This document shows positions 50,601 to 60,013 of a DNA stretch of 64,000 bases, piece after piece. The number at the start of each line of letters is the position of its first letter. The stretch's first letter is position 1. Under the pieces are notes generated by a model that saw nothing but the letters and a program-made list of their open reading frames with translations, searched no databases and was not told where the DNA came from. Source of the DNA: Lysobacter arenosi (GTDB lineage Bacteria > Pseudomonadota > Gammaproteobacteria > Xanthomonadales > Xanthomonadaceae); assembly GCF_016613475.2 (NCBI RefSeq), contig NZ_CP071517.1:2790001-2854000 (forward strand), read 5' to 3'. Position numbers and translations under genes: made by a program.

Positions 50601-51091
50601 TGCGCGTGCGCTCGCGGATCGGGATCGGCAGCGTGTTCTCGATCACCGTGCCGTTCGGGCGGGCAATGTACGCCGCACCCCTGCCCGAGCCGCACCTGAT
50701 GGTCGGCGGCGACTCACTCGCCGGCCTGCGCGTGCTGTGCGTGGACAACGACCGCGAGATCCTCGACGGCATGCGCAGCCTGTTGCAGCGCTGGGGTGTG
50801 ACGGCGCTGACCGCGGCCAATGCCGATGAGGCGCTGGCGCTGCTGGTCGAATGCCCGGACGTGGCCCTGGTCGACTATCACCTGCACGACCGCCTCGACG
50901 GCCTGGGCGTCATCGATGAACTGCGCGTGCAGTGCGGCCGCAACCTGCCGGCGGCACTGCTCACCGGCGATGGCAGCGACGCACTCAAGCTGGCAGCGCG
51001 CGAACGCGGCTGCCGGGTGCTGACCAAGCCAGTGAAGCCGGCATCGCTGCGCGCGTTCCTGGCGGCGCAGCGGCAGGTGGTGCAGGTGTAA
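47633..51091 (+). CDS. SSF-domain hybrid sensor histidine kinase (CrbS/MxtR-like)
   Basis: A 1152-residue fusion. An N-terminal sodium:solute symporter-type module of about 13 transmembrane helices (about 1-490) is followed by a linker, a PAS domain (about 600-740), and a HisKA domain with the phosphorylated His798 in AISHDVLQPLNA. An HATPase domain (DTGPGISEFH, GGERGLGLGLSICQ) and a C-terminal receiver domain with Asp1081 in LVDYHLHDRLDG close it. Known relatives (CrbS, MxtR, CbrA-type) pair with a LuxR-type regulator and control acetate or carbon use through acs. Such a regulator and acs are encoded 3-5 kb downstream. GTG 47633 is chosen with GAGG 8 bases upstream; an upstream in-frame ATG at 47396 has no support. 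Confidence 0.9.
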   Translation: MIPGWILLLVSAGYVGVLFVVAYYGDQRDFTPKARWMRPAVYSLALAVYCSSWTFYGAVGTAARTGLGFLPIYLGPLLMLAFGWRILERLVLISGQNRIVSIADFLSSRYGRAPGLAALVASVALTAAVPYVALQFKAVAMSVEVLAGVPSDAGLLHDPAFYVALLLAVFAILFGTRQIDATEHHRGMVLAVALESLVKLLAFLAIGLFALFHLPGFGSLPERMVQAASIVTAPGVPAGFVAQTLLAFAAIVCLPRQFHVAVVECQDPSDLRSARWMFGGYLVLISLLVVPITLTGQALLAGTGASPDTYVLALPLALKQDSLALIVYIGGFSAATGMVIVASVALATMVSNDLIVPLLLRSGALHEGQGIGRQVLWVRRITIVALAMMAYAYHRGSAYYGRGGEDTLAQHGLLAFAAVAQFAPALIGGLYWRGASRSGAFAGLFAGTVLWLYTLLLPALARGGWFGSGWLEHGPLGVDWLQPEQLFGLHGWDPLTHGTFWSLLFNVGVFLFVSVRQRPRLQEQLLASPYLDPYVQRPALGPGGWAGSVRGSELLALAERIVGERHARRAFEEYAQQQGHPWQPAQPADRALAQFTERLLASAIGAASARLTLTTALRGSGMELGEVVALLDEANQELRFNRQILSTTLENISQGVSVVDAEMRLVAWNRRYQELFEYPDGMLYVGRPVSDLIRWNAERGEMGPGPTEAQVQRRLAHLRAGAPHVFERVRANGQVIEMRGRPLPGGYVTTYSDVTDYKRAEQGLREVNETLEQRVELRTREAESAQQSKTRFLAAISHDVLQPLNAARLFASALRETPEPAEQARLAERVDASLRAAEDLLDGLLDISRLDAGALRVEIVDFDVNELLRELVAQYAPVASGRGLQLRVRAPDRPRPVRSDRRLLRRALQNFLANALRYTREGGVLIAARVREGAVELQVWDTGPGISEFHLAQIFDEFRRFDTPGVGGERGLGLGLSICQRIARTLEHPLRVRSRIGIGSVFSITVPFGRAMYAAPLPEPHLMVGGDSLAGLRVLCVDNDREILDGMRSLLQRWGVTALTAANADEALALLVECPDVALVDYHLHDRLDGLGVIDELRVQCGRNLPAALLTGDGSDALKLAARERGCRVLTKPVKPASLRAFLAAQRQVVQV

Positions 51092-51105
51092 GGCGACCGC
51101 TCGCC

Positions 51106-52437
51106 CTATCGGGCAGCGCCGCGGGTTACACGCCAGATCACGTTGCCCACGTCGTCTGCGACCAGCAGTGCGCCACGCTTGTCGATCGCAACGCCGACCG
51201 GTCGCCCGCGCGCGTTGCCGCCCTCGTCGAGGAAACCGCTGAGCACGTCGCGCATCGCGCCAGCTGGCATGCCGCCTCGGAATGGGACGAAGACCACCTT
51301 GTAGCCATTGAGCGGTTTGCGGTTCCACGAGCCGTGCAGGCCGATGAAGGCACCCTCGGCGTAATCGCTGCCCAGCGCATCACCGTTCGCGAACGCCAGG
51401 CCGAGCGGGGCGACATGCGAGCCCAGGGCGTAGTCAGGGCGGCGCGCGGTGGCGACCAGGTCCGGGCGTTGCGGCTTCACGCGCGTGTCGACGTGCTGGC
51501 CAAAGTAGCTGTACGGCCAGCCATAGAAGGCGCCGCTGTCGACGCGGGTCAGGTAGTCCGGGACCAGGTCGTTGCCGAGCTCGTCGCGCTCATTGACCAC
51601 GGCCCACAGTTGCCCGCTGCGCGGTTCCCACGCCAAGCCGACCGGGTTGCGCAGGCCACCCGCGTAGACGCGCTGGCTGCCGCCGTTAGCGTCGAGCTCG
51701 AGCACGGCGGCACGATTGGCTTCGGCGTCCATGCCGTTCTCGGCGATGTTGCTGTTGGAACCGACGCCTACGTAGAAGCGGCTGCCGTCGGGCGCCGCCA
51801 GCAGGCTCTTGGTCCAGTGGTGGTTGAACTTGTCGCCGGCCTTGCCGGGCAGATCGGCGACTTTCTCCGGCGCCGCCGCAAGACGCGTCTCACCGGCGGT
51901 GTAGTGCGCACGCACCAGCGAGTCGGTGTTGGCGATGTAGAGCGTGTCGCCGACCAGGGCCATGCCGAACGGCGAGCTGAGGTTGCTGGCGTAGATGCTG
52001 CGGGTTTCGGCAACGCCGTCGCCGTTGCTGTCGCGCAACAGGGTGATGCGGTTCGGGCTTGGCACCGCGCCGCCGGCGCGCTTCTTTACCGCGCCCATGA
52101 TCTTGCCCTTGATGCCGCCAATCCCCGAGCGACCCGGCGGTGCGTTGGATTCGGCGACCAGCACGTCGCCGTTGGGCAGCACGTACAGCCAGCGTGGATG
52201 ATCGAGTCCGCTGGCGAATGCGGTGACCTTGAGGCCGCTGGCGGCCGTGGGCGTGGTGTTGGCCGGCCACCCTTCGGCAGGGGCGATGTTCACGGTCGGA
52301 ATGGCCGACGGCGCGGGCTCGGCGATCACCGGATCGGGTCCGGTGTCTTCGCCCGACTTCAGCGAGGCCTGGCCGGCGCACGCCGACAGCGTGGCGGCCA
52401 GGCCAAGGCAGGTGGCACGACGCAGCGACAGATGCAT
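51106..52437 (-). CDS. PQQ-dependent sugar/sorbosone dehydrogenase-type lipoprotein
   Basis: A 443-residue six-bladed propeller of the soluble aldose/sorbosone dehydrogenase family: [65 protein letters not shown] text, and [11 protein letters not shown]. The N-terminus has a lipobox (LSACAG), so it is a membrane-anchored lipoprotein, probably facing the periplasm. ATG 52437 has GGAGG upstream. The natural substrate is uncertain. It converges with the SSF-kinase gene, ending 14 bases after its stop. Confidence 0.87.
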   Translation of the reverse strand: MHLSLRRATCLGLAATLSACAGQASLKSGEDTGPDPVIAEPAPSAIPTVNIAPAEGWPANTTPTAASGLKVTAFASGLDHPRWLYVLPNGDVLVAESNAPPGRSGIGGIKGKIMGAVKKRAGGAVPSPNRITLLRDSNGDGVAETRSIYASNLSSPFGMALVGDTLYIANTDSLVRAHYTAGETRLAAAPEKVADLPGKAGDKFNHHWTKSLLAAPDGSRFYVGVGSNSNIAENGMDAEANRAAVLELDANGGSQRVYAGGLRNPVGLAWEPRSGQLWAVVNERDELGNDLVPDYLTRVDSGAFYGWPYSYFGQHVDTRVKPQRPDLVATARRPDYALGSHVAPLGLAFANGDALGSDYAEGAFIGLHGSWNRKPLNGYKVVFVPFRGGMPAGAMRDVLSGFLDEGGNARGRPVGVAIDKRGALLVADDVGNVIWRVTRGAAR

Positions 52438-52560
52438 GCAGCCTCCATTGCGCACACTGGGATCAGCTGCAAGCACTACGCCGGCCATCGTGGTGCCTAA
52501 GTGATAACGGTGCGGACGGCGCGGCGATCGTTCAGATCCGTGGAGGCCGCGTGCACGTAC

Positions 52561-53010
52561 CTAGTCGCACGGCCCCGCGGTCAGCGCGATGAAGCGGCGC
52601 TGCATCTCCTGCGGCGTGACGTCCTCGATGCTGTGGCCGATGTTCCAGCGATGTCCGAACGGATCGCGCACGACGCCGGAGCGTTCGCCGTAGAACTGGT
52701 CACGGGCAGGCATCACCACCGTTGCTCCGGCCGATACCGCGTGCGCGATCACTTCGTCGGCATTGTCGACATGCACATGCAGGGTCACGCTGCTGGAAGC
52801 CGTCGGGTCCGGCGCGAGGATGTCGTACTCGGGGTACTCCTCGCACAGCATCAGCGTGGTGCCGGCGATCGACACCTCGGCATGGCCGATGCGGCCGCCG
52901 GCGTCGACCAGGCGCAGGGTTTCGCTGGCGCCGAAGACATCGCGGTAGAAGTCGATGGCCGCTTGCGCATCGCGGACACACAGGTAGGCAAACAGTTCGC
53001 GGGTGGACAT
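52561..53010 (-). CDS. VOC-family (glyoxalase/bleomycin-resistance) protein
   Basis: A 149-residue protein with two beta-alpha-beta-beta-beta repeats. The N-terminal half contains LFAYLCVRDAQAAIDFYRDVFGASE; the C-terminal half has the GVVRDPFGHRWNIG motif. Many such PhnB-like VOC proteins have unknown substrates. It follows the AraC-type gene (53043) on the same strand. Confidence 0.9.
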   Translation of the reverse strand: MSTRELFAYLCVRDAQAAIDFYRDVFGASETLRLVDAGGRIGHAEVSIAGTTLMLCEEYPEYDILAPDPTASSSVTLHVHVDNADEVIAHAVSAGATVVMPARDQFYGERSGVVRDPFGHRWNIGHSIEDVTPQEMQRRFIALTAGPCD

Positions 53011-53042
53011 GGCGGTCTCGCGGCAGTGGGTGTGCGTGGACC

Positions 53043-53873
53043 TTAGGTCGGGGCCGTGCCCGCGTCTTGAAGGAAATTGACCATGGCGACGTGGGCCTCG
53101 CCGCGCACCGGCGCCCGCCTGTACGCCTGCGGCGTCATCCCGGACAGTTCGCGGAACTCGCGGTTGAAGTGCGCCTGGTCGCTGTAGCCGGCGTCGATGG
53201 CGATGTCGGCCAGGGGCTGGCCGCGCGCGAGCAGTCGCAACGCATGGCGGAATCGCAGCACACGGGCATAGGCCTTTGGCGCCAGGCCGGTCGCCGCGCG
53301 GAATCGCGCCAGCAGGTGTCGATGGCTCAACCCGCTGGCCTGGGCCAGGGATGCGACAGGCTCACGCTGCCCGAGTCCCTGCATTGCCTGGGCGATCGCA
53401 GGGTGCATCGCGCGTGCCGGGCGAAGGCGCGCAAACAGTGCGCGCTGCATGAGCTCGAGCTGATGCGATTCGTCGTCGCAGTCGAGCAGCGCTTCATGCA
53501 GTCGGCCTGCGGCGGGGCCCCATAACGCATCGAGGGGCGTGTGGCTGGACGACAGTTCGTCGGCGTCGCAGCCGAACAGGGCCTGCGTTGCGCCCGGCCG
53601 CAGGATTACGCCGACCGATCGCGAGGGCTGCGTAGTGTCCTTGACGTAGAAGCCGGCGCGCGCGCCAGCCACGACGGCATCGGCTACGGTCTCGCCGCGC
53701 AGGTCACCGGCGTCGCGATACAGGCGCAGCGGGCCATCGAGGCGAATCGCCAGATGCATGCCGGTGCAGGGCAACACGTGCTCGCGCGGCGCGACCGATT
53801 GCCCTGGCGCAGCGCTGGCCCAGACCGCCTCGACATACGGTCGCAGTGCAGGGTGCGGGCGGCGGAGGCTCAT
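53043..53873 (-). CDS. AraC-family transcriptional regulator
   Basis: A 276-residue protein with an N-terminal beta-rich sensory domain (HPALRPYVEAVWAS; CTGMHLAIRLDGPLRLY) and a C-terminal double HTH (VASLAQASGLSHRHLLARFRAATG and LADIAIDAGYSDQAHFNREFRELSG). It is 32 bases upstream of the VOC gene, so it may regulate it or respond to a related compound. No ligand is evident. Confidence 0.9.
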   Translation of the reverse strand: MSLRRPHPALRPYVEAVWASAAPGQSVAPREHVLPCTGMHLAIRLDGPLRLYRDAGDLRGETVADAVVAGARAGFYVKDTTQPSRSVGVILRPGATQALFGCDADELSSSHTPLDALWGPAAGRLHEALLDCDDESHQLELMQRALFARLRPARAMHPAIAQAMQGLGQREPVASLAQASGLSHRHLLARFRAATGLAPKAYARVLRFRHALRLLARGQPLADIAIDAGYSDQAHFNREFRELSGMTPQAYRRAPVRGEAHVAMVNFLQDAGTAPT

Positions 53874-53918
53874 GGGGCGGAGAGTACACCCGCGGGGTTT
53901 TCGGGGCCGTGGAGCCGG

Positions 53919-54587
53919 CTACTCCGCCTCTTCCGGCGGCGGAACTATGGCGCTGGGGTCCAGGGCGAGGCGGCCGGCGATCAGCACGGCCTGGGTGCGG
54001 TTGCTGGCGCCGAGCTTGCGCAGGATCGCGGTGACGTGGGCTTTCACCGTTGCCTCCGACACGCCCAGCTCATAGCCGATCTGCTTGTTGAGCAGGCCCG
54101 AGCCGAGCATCTGCAACACGCGGAACTGCTGCGGCGTGAGGTCGCGCAGGCGCTGTGCGGCGTCGTGCTCGTCGGCGTGCGCGGCCGGTGCGGACAAGGC
54201 CGCCGCCGGTGCCCAGCGGTCGCCGTCGAGCACGCGCGTGATCGCCTCGCCGAGCGTCGCCGCGTCGGCCGACTTGGGAATGAAGCCGACCGCGCCGTGG
54301 TCGAGCGCGCGACGCATCACGGTGGGTTCCTCGCGCGCCGACACGACCACGATCGGCAATTGCGGATGCAGTGCGCGCAGATGCACCAGCGCGCTGAAAC
54401 CCTGCGCGCCGGGCATGTTCAGGTCGAGCAGCAACAGGTCGGCATCGGGCTCGGCCTCGACCAGCGTGTACAGCGCATCGACGCTGTCGGCCTCGCGCAG
54501 CTGCGCCTGGGGCAGCACGCGCGCGACCGCGCCGCGCAGTGCCTCGCGGAACAGCGGGTGGTCGTCGGCGATCAGCAGGGTGGTCAT
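53919..54587 (-). CDS. LuxR/NarL-type response regulator (CrbR/ErdR-like)
   Basis: A 222-residue regulator. The receiver domain has IADDHPLFREAL and the phospho-acceptor Asp in LLLLDLNMPG; a linker and a GerE/LuxR HTH follow (LTPQQFRVLQMLGSGLLNKQIG and SEATVKAHVTAILRKLGASNRTQAV). Its stop-to-start spacing with acs (54598) is ten bases on the same strand, acs being upstream, so acs and this gene form one transcript. Known CrbR/ErdR proteins activate acs in response to an SSF-type kinase, which is encoded at 47633. Role inferred: acetate-switch regulator. Confidence 0.88.
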   Translation of the reverse strand: MTTLLIADDHPLFREALRGAVARVLPQAQLREADSVDALYTLVEAEPDADLLLLDLNMPGAQGFSALVHLRALHPQLPIVVVSAREEPTVMRRALDHGAVGFIPKSADAATLGEAITRVLDGDRWAPAAALSAPAAHADEHDAAQRLRDLTPQQFRVLQMLGSGLLNKQIGYELGVSEATVKAHVTAILRKLGASNRTQAVLIAGRLALDPSAIVPPPEEAE

Positions 54588-54597
54588 GCGGTTGGGG

Positions 54598-56550
<1,953 letters not shown>

Positions 56551-56770
56551 GGCGTGCTCCGGGACAAGGTTCTGTCTGGGTTTCTGGCGTGGGACGGTCC
56601 AGTTTGCCGCATTCACTGTTAAAGCCTCATCCGGCAGGGTGTAGACCATAGTCGTAATTGGCGGTTATCGAGCCTTTCCTACGACCAATGGGGAATGGTT
56701 GTGCAGCGCGATGCGCCAGCAGGCTGGCCGAGGCCGCGCATTGGGTGCGGCGTTCCGTTGGGAGGGAATC
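56551..56770. promoter_or_regulatory. Divergent promoter region acs / porin
   Basis: This 220-base intergenic region must contain promoters for acs (minus) and the porin-transporter operon (plus). I checked for a -24/-12 sigma54 element and found none with correct spacing. No clear palindromic operator was found by eye; the region is the obvious place for a regulator shared by both operons. Confidence 0.45.
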
Positions 56771-58228
56771 ATGTCCGCAATCATTGCGTCGCCGACGAGG
56801 AAGGCCGCGACTGTGCGTCGCCGCCCGCTCGCCGCCGCCCTGCTGGTCGCGCTGGCGTTGCCGGGGATGGCATTCGCGCAAACCGCGAAGGAAAAAGAGC
56901 TCGAAGCACGCGTCGCCCAGCTCGAAGCCATGGTCAAGCAGCTGGTCTCGCAGCAGCAGCAACAGCAGAGCCAGATCAGCGAGGTCAAGACCGCGCAGGC
57001 CACGGCGCCCGCAACTGCCGCGGCCCCCGCCGCAGCCGTGACCGCGGGTGCCGCCGCCGGAAATCCGCCGGCGCCGGCCAAACCGACCATCCAGACCGCG
57101 CCGATCATGGCCACGGCGAACCCGGGAACGCGCTTCAGCTATGGCGGTTTCATCAAGCTCGATGCTTCGCTGACCCAGACCAACGACGGCGACATTCCCG
57201 ACGGCACCGTCGGCCGCCTGTTCTACGTGCCCAAGGCAATCCCGGTCGGCGGTGGCCGCACCGACGAAGGCGGCTCCGACACCGACATGGGCGTGAACTT
57301 CTCGCGCTTCTGGTTTGGTGCCGACACCGACCTGGACAGCGGCGACAAGCTCAAGGCTTACCTCGAGTTCGATCTGTTCGGTGGCGGCAGCACCGCCTTC
57401 ACCGGCAACGAGATCGCCACCAACACCTACGCGCTGACCCTGCGCCAGGCGTATGTGCAGTGGAACAACTGGCTGGCCGGCCAGACCTGGACCAACTTCC
57501 AGGACACCGCCGCCCTGCCCGACACCGTCGACTTCCTCGGCCCGACCGAGGGCACGGTGTTCGTCCGCCACGCGCAGTTGCGCTACACCAACGGCCCGTG
57601 GTCGTTCTCGATGGAGAACCCGGAGACGGTCTACACGCCCTTCAACGGCAACATGGGGCAGGTGCAGGGTGACGACGGCGAGATGCCCGACTTGACCGGC
57701 CGCTACACCTTCAAGGGTGATTGGGGCCACTTCGGCATCGCCGGCCTGGTGCGCCAGTTGGCCTTCCAGAACGGCCCGCTCAACCAGGACTCCGACGAGA
57801 TGGGTTACGGCGTGAGCGTCTCGGGCAAGTTCAACCTCGGCAAGAACGACGACATCCGCTACATGGTCACCGGCGGCAGCGGCATCGGCCGCTACATCGG
57901 CCTGGCGCTCAGCAACGACGCCGTGCTCGATTCCACCGGCAACCTGGACAACATCGACCTGATCGCCGGGTTCGTCGGCTGGCGCCATGTGTTCAGTCCG
58001 AAGCTGCGCACGAACATCTTCTATTCGCGCGCCGACTACGACCAGGACACCGCCCTCACCGGCCTTGGCATCACCAAGGGTGCGCAGTCCGGCCACGTCA
58101 ACGTGATCTACACGCCGCTGCCCAAGCTCGACCTCGGTGCCGAGCTGATCTGGGGCCAGCGTGAACTCGAAAACGGCGACCGCGGCGACCTCAATCGCCT
58201 GCAGACGCACGTGAAGTACAACTTCTAA
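56771..58228 (+). CDS. DcaP-like outer-membrane porin
   Basis: A 485-residue protein: signal peptide (about 1-37, ending GMAFAQ), a coiled-coil stalk (KEKELEARVAQLEAMVKQLV then a Gln-rich stretch), an Ala/Pro linker and a 16-strand barrel that opens with GTRFSYGGFIKLDAS and ends LQTHVKYNF with terminal Phe. DcaP-type porins are trimeric and take up dicarboxylates and other small acids. It is divergent from acs and 14 bases upstream of an MHS-type transporter, supporting short-chain carboxylate uptake. GGAGGG precedes ATG 56771. Confidence 0.9.
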   Translation: MSAIIASPTRKAATVRRRPLAAALLVALALPGMAFAQTAKEKELEARVAQLEAMVKQLVSQQQQQQSQISEVKTAQATAPATAAAPAAAVTAGAAAGNPPAPAKPTIQTAPIMATANPGTRFSYGGFIKLDASLTQTNDGDIPDGTVGRLFYVPKAIPVGGGRTDEGGSDTDMGVNFSRFWFGADTDLDSGDKLKAYLEFDLFGGGSTAFTGNEIATNTYALTLRQAYVQWNNWLAGQTWTNFQDTAALPDTVDFLGPTEGTVFVRHAQLRYTNGPWSFSMENPETVYTPFNGNMGQVQGDDGEMPDLTGRYTFKGDWGHFGIAGLVRQLAFQNGPLNQDSDEMGYGVSVSGKFNLGKNDDIRYMVTGGSGIGRYIGLALSNDAVLDSTGNLDNIDLIAGFVGWRHVFSPKLRTNIFYSRADYDQDTALTGLGITKGAQSGHVNVIYTPLPKLDLGAELIWGQRELENGDRGDLNRLQTHVKYNF

Positions 58229-58242
58229 GGGGCGACGAGCAC

Positions 58243-59907
58243 ATGTCCACCATCACTGCAAACTCCGACAAACCTGCCGCATCGCTGACCCAGGGGCACA
58301 AGAAGGTCATCTTCGCCTCCAGCCTCGGCACCGTGTTCGAGTGGTACGACTTCTACCTGTACGGCTCGCTCGCGGCGATCATCGCCAAGCAGTTCTTCTC
58401 CGGCCTCAATGACACGAGCGCCTTCATCTTCGCCCTGCTCGCCTTCGCCGCCGGCTTCGCCGTGCGACCGTTCGGCGCGATCTTCTTCGGTCGCATCGGC
58501 GACATGATCGGCCGCAAGTACACGTTCCTGGTCACGATCGTGATCATGGGCCTGTCGACGTTCCTGGTCGGCATCCTGCCCAACTACGCCAGCATCGGGT
58601 TTGCCGCACCGGCCATCCTGATCTTCCTGCGCTTGTTGCAGGGCCTGGCACTGGGCGGCGAGTACGGCGGCGCGGCGACGTACGTGGCCGAGCACGCCCC
58701 GCACGGCAAGCGTGGCCTGTACACCAGCTTCATCCAGACCACCGCGACCATCGGCCTTTTCCTGTCGCTGCTGGTGATCCTGGGCGTTCGCACGTACTTG
58801 GGCACCGAGGCGTTCGAGGCCTGGGGCTGGCGCATTCCGTTCCTGCTGTCGATCATCCTGCTCGGCGTGTCGGTGTGGATCCGCCTGCAGCTCAACGAGT
58901 CGCCGCTGTTCCAGCAGATGAAGGCCGAGGGCAAGACCTCCAAGGCCCCGATCACCGAAAGCTTCTTCACCAAGAACGGCAAGATCGTGCTGCTGGCCCT
59001 GCTCGGCGGTACCGCCGGCCAGGCCGTGGTCTGGTACGCGGGTCAGTTCTACGCGATGTACTTCCTGACGCAGTCGCTGAAGGTGGATGCCACGACTACA
59101 TGGCTGCTGATCGCGGCGGCACTGGCGATCGGCACGCCGTTCTTCATCTTCTTCGGCTGGCTGTCGGACAAGATCGGCCGCAAGAAGATCGTCATGGCCG
59201 GCTGCCTGATCGCCGCGCTGACCTACTTCCCGCTGTTCAAGGCGCTGACCCACTACGCCAACCCGGCCATCGCCGAAGCCAGCACGAACGCACCGGCCGT
59301 GGTCCATGCCGATCCGGATACCTGCTCGTTCCAGTTCGACCCGGTCGGCAAGAAGGTCTTCACCAACTCGTGCGACATCGCCACCGCGGCCCTCGCCAAG
59401 GCGGGCGTGCCGTACACGATTGCTGCCGCTCCTGCCGGCACCGTGGCCAAGGTCACCGTCGGTTCGGTGGAAGTGGCGGGCTATGAAGGTGCGGGCCTGA
59501 GCAAGGAAGATAGCAAGGCCAAGGGCGATGCGTTCACCGGTGAGCTGAAGGCGGCGCTGAAGGCCGGCAGCTATCCGGAGAAGGCCGATGACGCGCGCAT
59601 CAACAAGCCGATGGTGCTGGTGGTGCTGACCATCCTGGTGATCTACGTGACGATGGTCTACGGCCCGATCGCGGCATGGCTGGTCGAGCTTTTCCCGACC
59701 CGCATCCGCTACACCTCGATGTCGCTGCCGTACCACATCGGCAATGGCTGGTTCGGCGGCTTCCTGCCGACGATCGCCTTCGCCCTGGTCGCGGCCACCG
59801 GCAACATGTACTACGGCCTGTGGTACCCGATCGTGATCGCACTGATGACCTTCGTGATCGGCTCGCTGTTCCTGCGCGAGACGAAGGACGTGGATATCAC
59901 GCAGTAA
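58243..59907 (+). CDS. MHS-family MFS carboxylate transporter with a large periplasmic insertion
   Basis: A 554-residue metabolite:proton symporter. N-terminal VFEWYDFYLYGSLA and RPFGAIFFGRIGDMIGRKY, LQGLALGGEYGG and later FFGWLSDKIGRKK are family signatures. Usual members have about 430-450 residues; this one carries about 115 extra residues (about 338-455) between transmembrane helices 9 and 10, on the periplasmic side by topology. The insertion is hydrophilic, with Cys361 and Cys377 that could form a disulfide. It shares an operon with the DcaP-like porin. Acetate or a related carboxylate is the likely substrate from context. Confidence 0.9.
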   Translation: MSTITANSDKPAASLTQGHKKVIFASSLGTVFEWYDFYLYGSLAAIIAKQFFSGLNDTSAFIFALLAFAAGFAVRPFGAIFFGRIGDMIGRKYTFLVTIVIMGLSTFLVGILPNYASIGFAAPAILIFLRLLQGLALGGEYGGAATYVAEHAPHGKRGLYTSFIQTTATIGLFLSLLVILGVRTYLGTEAFEAWGWRIPFLLSIILLGVSVWIRLQLNESPLFQQMKAEGKTSKAPITESFFTKNGKIVLLALLGGTAGQAVVWYAGQFYAMYFLTQSLKVDATTTWLLIAAALAIGTPFFIFFGWLSDKIGRKKIVMAGCLIAALTYFPLFKALTHYANPAIAEASTNAPAVVHADPDTCSFQFDPVGKKVFTNSCDIATAALAKAGVPYTIAAAPAGTVAKVTVGSVEVAGYEGAGLSKEDSKAKGDAFTGELKAALKAGSYPEKADDARINKPMVLVVLTILVIYVTMVYGPIAAWLVELFPTRIRYTSMSLPYHIGNGWFGGFLPTIAFALVAATGNMYYGLWYPIVIALMTFVIGSLFLRETKDVDITQ

Positions 59908-59938
59908 CGCTGCCTCTCTCGTCGTAGTGCGGTAACGA

Positions 59939-59969
59939 CAACGCCGGCCCTGGGCCGGCGTTGTTGTTT
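59939..59969 (+). terminator. Rho-independent terminator
   Basis: Eleven-bp perfect stem (59939-59949 with 59953-59963), loop CTG, then TTGTTT. It ends the porin-transporter operon and stands between it and convergent tex. Confidence 0.85.
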
Positions 59970-59982
59970 GAGGGACATCGTC

Positions 59983-60002
59983 ATCCCGGCGTACGCCGGG
60001 AT
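59983..60002. repeat. REP-like perfect palindrome
   Basis: A 20-base perfect palindrome (ATCCCGGCGT and its reverse complement) followed by CCATTT. It shares core and flank with the copy at 38820-38839. It lies in the gap between the convergent transporter and tex genes. Confidence 0.8.
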
Positions 60003-60013
60003 CCATTTGCTTC

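Noticed and set aside
47783..50695. 970-codon open frame antisense to the SSF-kinase
   Set aside because: The Gln/Arg/His-rich product has no domain, and the plus strand carries an unmistakable transporter-kinase fusion.
56551..56770. Sigma54 promoter for acs or the porin
   Set aside because: TGGC and TGC pieces occur, but not at the required GG-N10-GC spacing on either strand.
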